Assembly (NCBI RefSeq): GCF_030538285.1
Contig: NZ_JAUNUG010000009.1
Coordinates: 1-64,000 of the forward strand
Source: Corynebacterium sp.
Lineage (GTDB): Bacteria; Actinomycetota; Actinomycetes; Mycobacteriales; Mycobacteriaceae
Direction of reading: 5' to 3'
DNA length: 64,000 nucleotides
Below, one piece after another: positions 1 to 8,053 of this stretch. Within the stretch, counting starts at the first letter, position 1; each line of letters begins with the position of its first letter. The notes beneath the pieces were generated by a model. It was not told where the DNA came from. It saw nothing but the letters and a program-made list of their open reading frames with translations, and ran no database searches. The position numbers and the translations under genes are program-made.

Positions 1-41
1 CGAGCGCCCCAGAACGACACACCGTCGCACTGGGGCGCTCG
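1..41. terminator. Hairpin, probable terminator of the gene left of the window
   Basis: An 11-bp perfect inverted repeat (CGAGCGCCCCA at 1-11, complement at 31-41) with a 19-nt loop. No T-run follows, so a rho-independent terminator is only likely. It precedes the mnh promoter and would insulate the operon. Confidence 0.5.
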
Positions 42-97
42 CATTCCCGATTCCACACACCACAGCGGCCGCGGTCTTATAAGGCCCGGCTTTTCGG

Positions 98-103
98 TAT
101 AGT
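98..103 (+). promoter_or_regulatory. -10 element of the mnh operon promoter
   Basis: TATAGT matches the corynebacterial -10 consensus TAnAnT. It lies about 60 bases upstream of the GTG start of the first mnh gene, whose ribosome site GGAGGAGG is at 152-159. No clear -35 box is seen. Confidence 0.45.
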
Positions 104-165
104 CGTAGTGTTGACCCGCGCTTACGCGCACACGATCCCGATCGACCAGGCGGAGGAGGCCGAGC

Positions 166-456
166 GTGGACCTGTTCCTGGGCGGTGTCGTTACGTTTCT
201 GGTCCTCAATTTCGTGGTCGCGCTCGTTGCTGTCTTAAGCCGTCCGCAGCGGGGAACATGGCTACTCGTCCTCCTGCTTTCCGGCACCACGGGTGCGGCG
301 GTGGCGGCAGTACTCTCCGCGATGGATTCCGTCTCCACCCACCGCGGGGATCTGCCTCTTACGTTTACAGCTCTTGCGGCCGTCAGCGCGTTGGTGGCGG
401 TGGTGGGATACCGGACGCGGTTGCGTCGGCAAGCGGAAGAGGAGCCGTCTTCATGA
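166..456 (+). CDS. mnhF: Mrp/Mnh antiporter subunit F
   Basis: A 96-residue integral membrane protein with three predicted hydrophobic helices, the size and form of MrpF/MnhF. The subunit belongs to the multi-protein Na+(or K+)/H+ antiporter that uses the proton gradient to export cations. The GTG start at 166 is chosen because GGAGGAGG lies 6 bases upstream. It is the first gene of an eight-gene operon and overlaps mnhG by four bases (ATGA). The identification rests on length, membrane topology and the unmistakable MnhG, B, C, D and E neighbours; the sequence alone is not very distinctive. Confidence 0.75.
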   Translation: MDLFLGGVVTFLVLNFVVALVAVLSRPQRGTWLLVLLLSGTTGAAVAAVLSAMDSVSTHRGDLPLTFTALAAVSALVAVVGYRTRLRRQAEEEPSS

Positions 457-758
457 TTACCGATATTCTCGGCGGAGTGATCATTTCGGTGGGGGTGGTT
501 TTCTTCACAGCCGGCACTATTGGGCTTATCCGCTTCCCAGATGTACGTAGCCAACTCCATGCGCTGACTAAGGCGGACAATTTGGGGCTGGGGCTGGTGT
601 TGCTCGGCGTCGGAATCCTTTCGCAATCCCTGGTGGTCGTAGCCGCGCTGCTGTTGGTCTGGGCGGTGGCGCTGGGCTCGGCGTCGATATCCGCCCAGTC
701 ATTAGCGGAGCTGGACGCGATGGAAGAGCAAGGCAGCAAAGGAGGGGCCACCGTATGA
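453..758 (+). CDS. mnhG: Mrp/Mnh antiporter subunit G
   Basis: A 101-residue membrane protein with three hydrophobic helices. The segment GTIGLIRFPDVRSQLHALTK is the family signature of MrpG/MnhG (G-x-GLxRFPDxxxxLHAxTKA). The short C-terminal tail is polar. Translation is coupled to both neighbours: it overlaps mnhF by ATGA at 453 and the next gene by ATGA at 755. It acts as a small structural subunit of the antiporter membrane arm. Confidence 0.9.
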   Translation: MITDILGGVIISVGVVFFTAGTIGLIRFPDVRSQLHALTKADNLGLGLVLLGVGILSQSLVVVAALLLVWAVALGSASISAQSLAELDAMEEQGSKGGATV

Positions 759-1666
759 CGATGGTCGATGGTGTGCTCAGCATCGCGCTCCTCGTGTCCC
801 TTGCCGTGATTGTGGTGGTGCCGGACCGGCGGGCACAGGTGGGTTCTTTCCTGAGTTTTGGCGTCGTTATCAGCCTGATGTGGCTCCGTCTCGGCGCCCT
901 TGATGTGGCCTACGCAGAAGCGGCATTGGGCACCGGCATGCTCAGCGCAATCCTGGTGTGGCTGGCTGTCAGGCAACCAGCGGCACCCGGGCACTCCCAG
1001 GACCCCGGAGGGCCGGCGGCTCCACGCTGGGTCAAAGCAGCAGTCGGGCTTGCCAGTGGTGCAGTGCTCACGGTGATTCTCGGGTCGCTGGTCCTGCGTG
1101 CTGATCAACTGATGCCACAGTGGGAGCCGTCCCCCGCCATGCCCGAGGGAGTGACCCATGAGATCACCGGTGTGCTGCTGGCATTCCGCGCCTACGACAC
1201 GCTGCTGGAAAGTGCGGTGCTGCTGTTTGCCGGAGTGATCGCGATCGTGCTGAGCGGTGACCGGATCCCGCGCGGACCGCAGGCAGAATTGCCTCAGGTA
1301 GCCGTGTTCTTTGTGCGTATTGCCGCACCGATATTGCTATTGCTCGGGCTGTGGTTGCTCTTTGCCGGCAGTTCCTCTTCCGGTGGTGCTTTCCAGTCCG
1401 GGGCGGTGTTGGCGGCGCTGCTTATTCTGCTGCAGATGGCGGGCGTCGATATGCAGCGTACGCATCGGCTGCTGAAACCGGCGCTCATCATCGGTGTCAT
1501 CGTGTTCATCGCTGCCGCGGCGCTCGGGCCGGTGGCAGGTGACGCGTGGTTTAGCTGGCCGTCAACGGGCACATTCGCGGCCATCCTGACCGTGGAGATC
1601 GCCCTGACCATCGGTATCACCGCTGGCCTGTACCTGCTCTACCTCGGACTGGAGGAATGGACGTGA
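755..1666 (+). CDS. mnhB: Mrp/Mnh subunit B fused to the MrpA C-terminal (DUF4040-like) domain
   Basis: A 303-residue membrane protein. Roughly the first 75 residues look like the MrpA C-terminal/DUF4040 region, with the stretch DVAYAEAALGTGMLSAI. Residues from about 135 onward look like MnhB, with FRAYDTLLESAVLLFAGV and GGAFQSGAVLAALL. In the usual seven-gene Mrp operon the first part belongs to the large MrpA. Here it is detached from the NuoL-like part and joined to MnhB, as in hydrogenase-type Mrp modules. GGAGGGG lies eight bases before the ATG. It overlaps mnhC by GTGA. Confidence 0.85.
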   Translation: MTMVDGVLSIALLVSLAVIVVVPDRRAQVGSFLSFGVVISLMWLRLGALDVAYAEAALGTGMLSAILVWLAVRQPAAPGHSQDPGGPAAPRWVKAAVGLASGAVLTVILGSLVLRADQLMPQWEPSPAMPEGVTHEITGVLLAFRAYDTLLESAVLLFAGVIAIVLSGDRIPRGPQAELPQVAVFFVRIAAPILLLLGLWLLFAGSSSSGGAFQSGAVLAALLILLQMAGVDMQRTHRLLKPALIIGVIVFIAAAALGPVAGDAWFSWPSTGTFAAILTVEIALTIGITAGLYLLYLGLEEWT

Positions 1667-1935
1667 CTCTCATCCAGTTCTACCTCAGTCTCGCGGTATT
1701 GCTCATCGTCGTCGGTATGGTGCGAATGTTCCTGGTACGTGACCGCGTCGCGCGCCTAGTCGCCATGAACGTCATGGGCGCTGGCACCCTGCTATTCCTT
1801 ATTGCCCTGGCCGCGCGCACGCAGCCCGTGGATCCGGTGCTCACCGCGTTGGTGATTACCGGCCTGGTCATCACGGTAGCGTTTAGTGCGGTGGGTGCGT
1901 TGCTCATCTCCCGGATCGAGGAGGAGAAGCAGTGA
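1663..1935 (+). CDS. mnhC: Mrp/Mnh antiporter subunit C (NuoK-like)
   Basis: A 90-residue protein with three membrane helices, homologous to NuoK of complex I. The signature DPVLTALVITGLVITVA is typical of MnhC. The GTG at 1663 is preferred over the in-frame ATG at 1657 because the ribosome site GGAGGA at 1651-1656 would touch the ATG but sits six bases before the GTG. The GTG also makes a GTGA overlap with the previous stop, as elsewhere in this operon. The next gene starts within its 3' end at 1932. Confidence 0.88.
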   Translation: MTLIQFYLSLAVLLIVVGMVRMFLVRDRVARLVAMNVMGAGTLLFLIALAARTQPVDPVLTALVITGLVITVAFSAVGALLISRIEEEKQ

Positions 1936-3359
1936 CCCTCGCGCAGTTCAGCCTCGGCGGGCTCGTGCTCCTTCCCCTGCTGGCAGGCGCACTCGCCGTC
2001 TACCCGCGGCTCGGCCGACCCCTCGGGCTCAGCATGGCGGGCATCCTTCCGGTGCTGCTGGCGCCCCTGCTGATCAGCGTCACCCGCGGCCCCGTCGAGC
2101 TCACCCTCGGTGGCTACGACGCGCCCTTAGGTATCACGCTGCGTGCCGATGGCCTCTCGCTCCTATTTCTCCTGCTCACCGCCGTGGTGGGCGGGCTGGT
2201 GACGCTTGCGGCGCGGAGGGAACGCGGTTTCTGGCCGCTGTGGCTGGGCTGCTGGGCTGGCCTCAACGCGGTGTTTGTATCCGGGGATCTGTTCAATACC
2301 TATGTCGGGCTGGAGGTTGTGGGGCTGACTGCCGTGGGCCTGGTTGCGCTGGGCGGCCCGCAGGCCCGTCTGGCCGCGCTGCGCTACCTTTTCGTGGCAG
2401 TCGCTGGTTCGCTGCTCTTCCTCGTATCCGTGGGGCTGCTGGTGGCGGTGACGGGCACCCTAGATATCGCCCAGGTGGCGCAGCGGGCGAACGAGCATCC
2501 GGAGGTACTCAGCGTGGCACTCATCCTGGCCACCATCGGTCTGGGCATGAAACTGGCATTGGCCCCCATGCACGGTTGGCTCATTCCCGCGCATGCGGCC
2601 GCCCCCAGTCCGGTGTCCCCGCTGCTTTCTGCGCTGGTGATCAAGGCGGCCTTCTTTGTGCTGCTGCGCCTCTGGCTGTGGGTGGCCACCCCGGAGCTTG
2701 TTGCGGAGCTGGCGGTGCTCACCTGGATTCTCGCCGGGGCAGGTGTGCTGGCCATCGTCGTTGGTTCCGTCATGGCGCTGCGTCAAACGCACATGAAACC
2801 ACTGGTCGCCTACTCCACTGTCGCGCAGGTGGGATACTTCTTCCTCTTTTTCCCGCTCATCCCGAACGCCGCCGCGATTCCCGGTGCGCTGGCCGGCACG
2901 CTGGGGCTGGCACTCGGGCATGGCATCGCCAAGGCGGCGCTGTTCCTCGCGGCCGGCTACCTCAAGGAGCTGTATGGCACCGATGAGATCGCCCGCCTGC
3001 ATGGGGTGGGCCGCGACCACCCCGGCCTGATCCTGGCGATGGGCCTGGCTGCGGTGGGCTTGGCGGGCATGCCGCTTTCCCTGTCGTTTTCCGGGAAGTG
3101 GCTGCTGAGCACCGCCGCGGTAGGCAACGGCCACTACTGGCTTTTGGCCGTGGTCGTGGTGGCTACGCTGCTCTCCGCGGCCTACCTGCTCAAACTCTTG
3201 GGCCCACTGCTCGTCGAGGAGGAGATCGAGCTGGAGAGAACTAGCTCCCTACCTGCTATCGCACTCGCCCCGCCGCTGGCCTTGGGCACGCTGACCCTGC
3301 TGTCCGGCTTCGGCGGAGTGTGGTTGATGAAGCTGCTGGAGGTGGGCGCACCATGGTAG
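1932..3359 (+). CDS. Mrp/Mnh antiporter-like subunit D, first copy (NuoM/N-like)
   Basis: A 475-residue polytopic protein of the proton-conducting membrane transporter family (NuoL/M/N, MrpA/D). It keeps the channel residues expected of the family: the TM5 glutamate at about position 128 (YVGLEVVGL), the TM7 lysine in GLGMKLALAPMHGW, a second lysine in ALVIKAAFF, and a C-terminal lysine in SFSGKWLL. It starts at GTG 1932 (GTGA overlap) and overlaps the next gene by seven bases. One of three such paralogs in the operon; likely the MrpD equivalent, but this cannot be settled by eye. Confidence 0.87.
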   Translation: MTLAQFSLGGLVLLPLLAGALAVYPRLGRPLGLSMAGILPVLLAPLLISVTRGPVELTLGGYDAPLGITLRADGLSLLFLLLTAVVGGLVTLAARRERGFWPLWLGCWAGLNAVFVSGDLFNTYVGLEVVGLTAVGLVALGGPQARLAALRYLFVAVAGSLLFLVSVGLLVAVTGTLDIAQVAQRANEHPEVLSVALILATIGLGMKLALAPMHGWLIPAHAAAPSPVSPLLSALVIKAAFFVLLRLWLWVATPELVAELAVLTWILAGAGVLAIVVGSVMALRQTHMKPLVAYSTVAQVGYFFLFFPLIPNAAAIPGALAGTLGLALGHGIAKAALFLAAGYLKELYGTDEIARLHGVGRDHPGLILAMGLAAVGLAGMPLSLSFSGKWLLSTAAVGNGHYWLLAVVVVATLLSAAYLLKLLGPLLVEEEIELERTSSLPAIALAPPLALGTLTLLSGFGGVWLMKLLEVGAPW

Positions 3360-4834
3360 AACTGCTGGATTATGTCCCGCTCATCATGCTGCTGACCTCG
3401 TTGGTAGCGGCCTTGCTCATCTTCCCCCTCCCGGAAGGCGCGCGGCGGGTACGGTCGACGATTAACCTGGCGGCGGCCGTCGCCAAGCTGGGGTTGGTGT
3501 TCCTGCTCTTCCCCGTAGTGCTGGATGAGGGCCTGCGCCCCGAGTTCGCCGTCCCCTTCCTCCCGGGCATTGACCTGGTGCTGCGGGTGGATGAGTTCTC
3601 GCTGTTCTTCGCCACGCTCTCGGCGGTGCTGTGGCTGCTCACCACCATCTACGCCATCGGCTACCTGGGTCAGGGCCAGCACCGCTCGCGATTCTTCGGC
3701 TTCTTCAGCCTGTGCGTCACGGCGACGGTGGGCATCTCGTTTTCCGGCAACCTCATCACTTTCCTCGTCTTCTACGAGATGCTCACGTTGGTGACGTATC
3801 CGCTGGTGGCGCACTGGGGGACGGCGGCGTCGATAAGCGCGGCGCGCCTGTACCTTCGCTACACCCTCAGCGGTGGGTTAGCGCTGCTCATGGGTGTCGT
3901 CTGGCTGACCAGTTACGCCGGACCGGTCGATTTCGCCCCCGGTGGTGCGGTGGGTGTCGCGGAGCTTGTTGACGCCCAGCCCCTCGCCGCCACCCTCATC
4001 TTCGCCCTGCTCATCGGTGGTCTGGGCGTGAAGGCGGCCCTGTTTCCCCTGCACGGCTGGCTGCCCACCGCGATGGTCGCCCCCGCCCCGGTCTCCGCTC
4101 TGCTGCACGCGGTGGCGGTGGTCAAGGCGGGTGTGTTCGGCATCGTGCGCGTCATCGATGACGTCTACGGCGTCAACGTGGCCGCCGATCTCGGCGTGCT
4201 CGATCCGCTGCTCGCCGTCGCGGTGGTGACCATCCTCTACGGCTCCTACCAGGCGCTACGTCAGAGCGATCTCAAGGCGCGGCTGGCGTATTCGACGGTC
4301 TCGCAGGTCTCCTACGTCACGCTCGGCATCGCGCTCGTGTCTGTGGCGGGTGCGACGGGCGGGGTGGTGCATCTGGTGCACCAGGGTGTCATGAAGATCA
4401 CCCTGTTTTTCTGTGCCGGGTTGTTCGCGGAGGAGGCGGGCGCGAAGAAGATCCCGGAGTTGGACGGCCTGGGCAGACGCATGCCGGGCACCTCCGTGGC
4501 GTTCACGGTCGGCGCTTTCGGAATGATCGGTCTGCCACCGACAGCCGGGTTCATCTCTAAGTGGCAGCTGGGACTCGGCGCGCTGGATTCCGCGCACCCG
4601 TGGGTGATCGCCGTGCTGCTGGCCTCCTCGGTGCTCAACGCCATGTACTTCCTGCCGATCGTCTACCGCCTGTGGTTCCGCGCAGCCCCGGGTGAGCGGC
4701 TGCGCGAGCCGCTGCCCCTGCTGGTTCCCGCCTTATCGACGACCGCCCTGGTCCTTATTTTCGGCACCTTCGCGTCCGCGCCGTTCATGCCGCTGGACAT
4801 CGCCGGACAAGTCGCCGAGGGGGTGTTCCGATGA
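3353..4834 (+). CDS. Mrp/Mnh antiporter-like subunit D, second copy
   Basis: A 493-residue polytopic NuoL/M-type protein. The TM5 glutamate is present at about residue 142 (VFYEMLTLVTYP), the TM7 lysine in GLGVKAALFPLHGWLP, the next lysine in AVVKAGVFG, and a later lysine in FISKWQLG. All known proton-path residues are therefore intact. The ATG at 3353 follows GGAGG at 3338-3342 and is favoured over an upstream in-frame ATG at 3320 inside the previous gene. Two copies of the dispersed 10-mer occur inside it, at 3828 and 4732; one forces the rare codon ATA and the other TTA. Confidence 0.88.
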   Translation: MVELLDYVPLIMLLTSLVAALLIFPLPEGARRVRSTINLAAAVAKLGLVFLLFPVVLDEGLRPEFAVPFLPGIDLVLRVDEFSLFFATLSAVLWLLTTIYAIGYLGQGQHRSRFFGFFSLCVTATVGISFSGNLITFLVFYEMLTLVTYPLVAHWGTAASISAARLYLRYTLSGGLALLMGVVWLTSYAGPVDFAPGGAVGVAELVDAQPLAATLIFALLIGGLGVKAALFPLHGWLPTAMVAPAPVSALLHAVAVVKAGVFGIVRVIDDVYGVNVAADLGVLDPLLAVAVVTILYGSYQALRQSDLKARLAYSTVSQVSYVTLGIALVSVAGATGGVVHLVHQGVMKITLFFCAGLFAEEAGAKKIPELDGLGRRMPGTSVAFTVGAFGMIGLPPTAGFISKWQLGLGALDSAHPWVIAVLLASSVLNAMYFLPIVYRLWFRAAPGERLREPLPLLVPALSTTALVLIFGTFASAPFMPLDIAGQVAEGVFR

Positions 4835-6327
4835 CCTTTGATATTCCCTGGCTGCTCTTCGGCTCCACCTTCCGACTCGATGACATCTCAGCCCCGCTCG
4901 TGGCAGTGGCGACCGTGCTCTACGCCGTGGCGCTCATCGCCTCCCGCGACCGCATGCTGCGAGTATTCCTGCTGGTCAGCTACCTGGGCAACATCGGCGT
5001 CTACCTCGCCGCCGACATCATCAGCTTCTACCTGGCGTTTGCGGTGATGAGTTTCGCGGCGGTCGGCCTGGTCATCCACACGCGCACAAAAGCCGCGCAC
5101 CGGGCCACCGGCGTCTACCTGGTGATGACGGTCTTAAGCGAAACCGCCCTGCTCGCCGGTCTCTGGTTGACCGGTGCCGCCGGAGGGATGCTTATCGACG
5201 CCGCCCCCACAGCCATCGCCTCCTCCGAGCATCGCGAGCTCATCGTCGCGCTGCTCATCGTCGGTTTCGGCGTGAAGGCAGGCCTGGTGCCGCTGCATGT
5301 GTGGTTGCCACTGGCGCACCCGGCCGCACCCCCGGCGGCCAGCGCGGTGCTCTCTGGAGTGATGGTCAAGGCCGGCGTCCTCGGCTGGTTACTCTTCCTC
5401 CCCGCGGGCGTGGATGTGTTCGCCTGGGTCTTGCTCATCCTCAGCCTCCTCGGGGCTTTCGGGGCCCCGCTGATCGGCGTGCTGCAGAGCGACCCGAAGG
5501 TGATCCTGGCGTACTCGACCATCTCCCAGCTGGGTTTCCTCGGTGCGGTCATCGCCGCCGGGATGCTCCTGCCGGGGGCGTCAGTGACCGCTGCGGTGGT
5601 GGTCTACGCCGTGCACCACGGCCTGGCCAAGGGGGCACTCTTCCTCGGGGTCCCGGTATGGCAGGCCGCGGCGCCGGGCGTGCGCCGCTGGATCGCCGTG
5701 GCCGGACTCGGCTGGGCGGGCCTGGCACTCGTCGGCCTGCCTTTCACCTCCGGGGCGCTGGCCAAGTACGAGGCGAAATCATCCGTCGAGGAGCACTGGG
5801 TGTATCTGCTGCTGCCGCTGGTGGCCACCGGATCGACGCTGCTGCTCGTGCGTTTCGCGTGGGCGCTGCGGCGGATGGAGATCAAGCCGCGCAAGGTCGA
5901 TGAGGAGCTGCTTGGCTGGCTCACCCTCTGCGTTCTCGGGCTCGCGCTGCCGCTCGTCTACACGCACCCCACCCCTGAGCCAGGCACCCTGTGGGACATG
6001 CTGTGGCCGCTGCTGCTGGCTATACCGCTCGGCTGGTGGCTGTGGCACCGCGCGCCCGCCGAAACGCCCGTCCCGGCGGGGGACCTCGTCGTCGTGGGTG
6101 AACACGCCCTGGCCGCCACCCGCATCACCGGCGGGGCCGGGCTGGAGCGGGTACATGGGGTGACGCGCGGCGTCGCAAAGCATTGGGCTCGGGCCTTTTC
6201 CAGTGCCGGTGAACTCACCGAACGCAGTGTGGAGGGTATCGAATCCCGCGTGCGCGTATGGACCCTTTCAGGCGTGGTCACCCTGGTTTTGTTGGGCACC
6301 CTGTTGGCCTTGGGGTGGTGGATATGA
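4831..6327 (+). CDS. Mrp/Mnh antiporter-like subunit D, third copy, lacking the TM5 glutamate
   Basis: A 498-residue membrane protein of the same NuoL/M/N family. The lysines of the central helices are present (GFGVKAGLVPLHVWLP and VMVKAGVLG). The position that holds the conserved TM5 glutamate is alanine at about residue 71 (FYLAFAVMSFAAV, where relatives have FWELMS). The N-terminus is about 60-70 residues shorter than the other two copies up to this point. A soluble segment near residues 410-475 precedes a last membrane helix. It overlaps both neighbours by ATGA. Its role may be structural or a modified proton path. Confidence 0.82.
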   Translation: MTFDIPWLLFGSTFRLDDISAPLVAVATVLYAVALIASRDRMLRVFLLVSYLGNIGVYLAADIISFYLAFAVMSFAAVGLVIHTRTKAAHRATGVYLVMTVLSETALLAGLWLTGAAGGMLIDAAPTAIASSEHRELIVALLIVGFGVKAGLVPLHVWLPLAHPAAPPAASAVLSGVMVKAGVLGWLLFLPAGVDVFAWVLLILSLLGAFGAPLIGVLQSDPKVILAYSTISQLGFLGAVIAAGMLLPGASVTAAVVVYAVHHGLAKGALFLGVPVWQAAAPGVRRWIAVAGLGWAGLALVGLPFTSGALAKYEAKSSVEEHWVYLLLPLVATGSTLLLVRFAWALRRMEIKPRKVDEELLGWLTLCVLGLALPLVYTHPTPEPGTLWDMLWPLLLAIPLGWWLWHRAPAETPVPAGDLVVVGEHALAATRITGGAGLERVHGVTRGVAKHWARAFSSAGELTERSVEGIESRVRVWTLSGVVTLVLLGTLLALGWWI

Positions 6328-6806
6328 TCCGGCTCCTTTTCTTCGCCGGCGTGTGGCTGCTGCTTGCCGGGTGGAACGCCGACTACCTGGCGTATGGCGT
6401 GGTTAGCGTGGTGGCAGCCACGGCGCTGAGTCACGTGCTGGTTCCGCGCTCGAATCTACGGCTGCACCCGGTGGGCACCGCTCGGCTGGTGGCGTGGTTC
6501 CTGCAGCAGACCGGCATCGGTGGAGTGGACGTGGCGCGCCGGGCTATCGCGGCGAGACCGGACATCGCCCCGGAAGTAGTCGAGACGCAGGTCTGGCTGC
6601 CGGCAGGGCCCGCCCGGCAGAGCGCGATGCTGTTGATGAACCTGATGCCCGGATCCATGGTGCAGCGCGAAACAGGCGCCGACCGCGTGGAACTGCACAC
6701 CCTCAGCCCCACCCTGGAGCCCGCCCGGCAGTTCGATGAGCTGCAGCGGCGCGTGGCAGCGGCGTTCAGTCTGCCCGACCAGGCAACAGGCGATGCGGAG
6801 CGCTGA
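6324..6806 (+). CDS. mnhE: Mrp/Mnh antiporter subunit E
   Basis: A 160-residue protein with two N-terminal hydrophobic segments followed by a cytoplasmic domain. LMNLMPGSMVQ matches the MnhE signature (xNxxTPGTxx), and the C-terminal part (VELHTLSP) fits the family. It is the last gene of the operon, overlapping the previous stop by ATGA. Its last 41 bases overlap the 3' end of the convergent pseudouridine synthase gene, and no hairpin terminator was seen. Having subunit E last differs from the common ABCDEFG order. Confidence 0.85.
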   Translation: MIRLLFFAGVWLLLAGWNADYLAYGVVSVVAATALSHVLVPRSNLRLHPVGTARLVAWFLQQTGIGGVDVARRAIAARPDIAPEVVETQVWLPAGPARQSAMLLMNLMPGSMVQRETGADRVELHTLSPTLEPARQFDELQRRVAAAFSLPDQATGDAER

Positions 6807-7767
6807 AACTGCGCTGCTCACCGCTGAGCGGATCGATAAAGGACAAGCCCGTGGACACCAGGTGCAGGGGCCGGGTGTAGTCCTCCTCCGCTTCGCTGTG
6901 GATGCGGGGGTAGACGTTATCGCCCAGGATCGGCACCCCGTGCTCCCACATGTGCAGGCGTAACTGGTGGGTGCGGCCGGTCTCCGGGGCCAGGACATAG
7001 TGCGCCAACGCGGGCTGCGGACCATGCACGGCCTCCACCTGGGCTTGTTCGGCGGCGGTGAGCGGGGTGATGTCGATAAGCTTCGTCACCGCGTTGGGCT
7101 CGCCGTCGACGATATGTCCCTGGATCTCGCCGGGGACTTTGAGCATGCGGGAACGCCACACGGTGCCGGGGTGTAGCGCGGGATCGAAACGCGCGATCGC
7201 CTCATAGGTTTTCGATACCTCACGCGCGGCGAAAAGCTGCTGGTAGGCGCCACGGACCTCGCGGCGCAGGGTGCACAGCAGCAACCCGGAGGTGAGGCGA
7301 TCGAGGCGGTGCGCGGGGGTGAGCTCCGGCAGCTCCAGGGCGCGGCGCAGACGCACCGTGAGTGTCTCGGTGATGTGCTTGCCGCGCGGCATCGTCGCCA
7401 AAAACGGCGGCTTGTAGGCGACCAGGAGGTCCTCATCGCGGTAGATCACATCGATCTCATAGGGGACGGGTTCTTCCGGGGCGGGCATGCGGTAGAAGAA
7501 GACGTCCTGGCCGGGGGTGAGAACATCGTCGAAGCGGAAGGGTGTGCCGCGGCGATCGACCACGAGGCCGGCGTCGAAACGCTCCTGCAACGCGCGGGCA
7601 TCATCGTCCGGGTGCCGGTGGCGCTGGGTGAGGATGAGATGACCGATCCACTCCCCGGCGCTCATCGGCGGGGCATCTGCGGGGAGGCGGGCGCGGGTGG
7701 CGGTGAGGCCATCGCGGACCGGCAGCGGCGATCGCTGTCCGCGTGGGGGCTGTACTCTGAAAGACAT
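6766..7767 (-). CDS. RluA-family RNA pseudouridine synthase
   Basis: A 333-residue protein that converts uridine to pseudouridine in structured RNA. The catalytic motif HRLDRLTSGLLL with its aspartate is clear, as is the later GRTHQLRLHMWEHGVPILGD motif. An N-terminal S4-like part precedes it (DGLTATRARLP). The ATG at 7767 was chosen because the protein starts sensibly there and upstream in-frame codons translate a different-looking sequence. The start codon shares CATG with the divergent small gene at 7766. The exact RNA target cannot be told. Confidence 0.87.
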   Translation of the reverse strand: MSFRVQPPRGQRSPLPVRDGLTATRARLPADAPPMSAGEWIGHLILTQRHRHPDDDARALQERFDAGLVVDRRGTPFRFDDVLTPGQDVFFYRMPAPEEPVPYEIDVIYRDEDLLVAYKPPFLATMPRGKHITETLTVRLRRALELPELTPAHRLDRLTSGLLLCTLRREVRGAYQQLFAAREVSKTYEAIARFDPALHPGTVWRSRMLKVPGEIQGHIVDGEPNAVTKLIDITPLTAAEQAQVEAVHGPQPALAHYVLAPETGRTHQLRLHMWEHGVPILGDNVYPRIHSEAEEDYTRPLHLVSTGLSFIDPLSGEQRSFSAPHRLLPGRAD

Positions 7768-7912
7768 GGACTTTGACGCAATCCTCACACCGGCCATTGA
7801 ATTCTCCTCCGAGGGTATCGGAGCGGTCATGCTCAACATCGCAGAGGTCATCTACGGCTTCCTCTACCCGGCGAACTCTGAGGCCGCGCACCCCATCGAT
7901 ATCCCGGCCTAA
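7766..7912 (+). CDS. Small hydrophobic protein of unknown function (48 aa)
   Basis: A 48-residue reading frame, MDFDAILTPAIEF at its start, with a hydrophobic centre (EGIGAVMLNIAEVIYGFLYP) and a polar end. It looks like a small amphipathic or membrane peptide. A -10 box TACTCT at 7753-7758 lies exactly seven bases before the ATG, so it would be made from a leaderless transcript. It shares the start region with the divergent pseudouridine synthase. No function is recognised. Support is the promoter spacing and its protein-like composition. Confidence 0.6.
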   Translation: MDFDAILTPAIEFSSEGIGAVMLNIAEVIYGFLYPANSEAAHPIDIPA

Positions 7913-7995
7913 ATGCAGGTGAGGCCAGGCCTCCCTCCGTGCACATGTCACGGAAACTGGTTGTAACATCCCATTCGGGCGCTGTCATCACCGGC

Positions 7996-8001
7996 TACAA
8001 T
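7996..8001 (+). promoter_or_regulatory. -10 element for the universal stress gene
   Basis: TACAAT is a near-consensus -10 box, followed by a leader of about 45 bases and the ribosome site AAGGAAAGG before the ATG at 8054. The leader contains a weak copy of the dispersed motif (TCGATAAG at 8029-8036). Confidence 0.5.
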
Positions 8002-8053
8002 TGTTGGTGATACTCATAAAACTCATCCTCGATAAGGAAAGGGCGGATACGAG

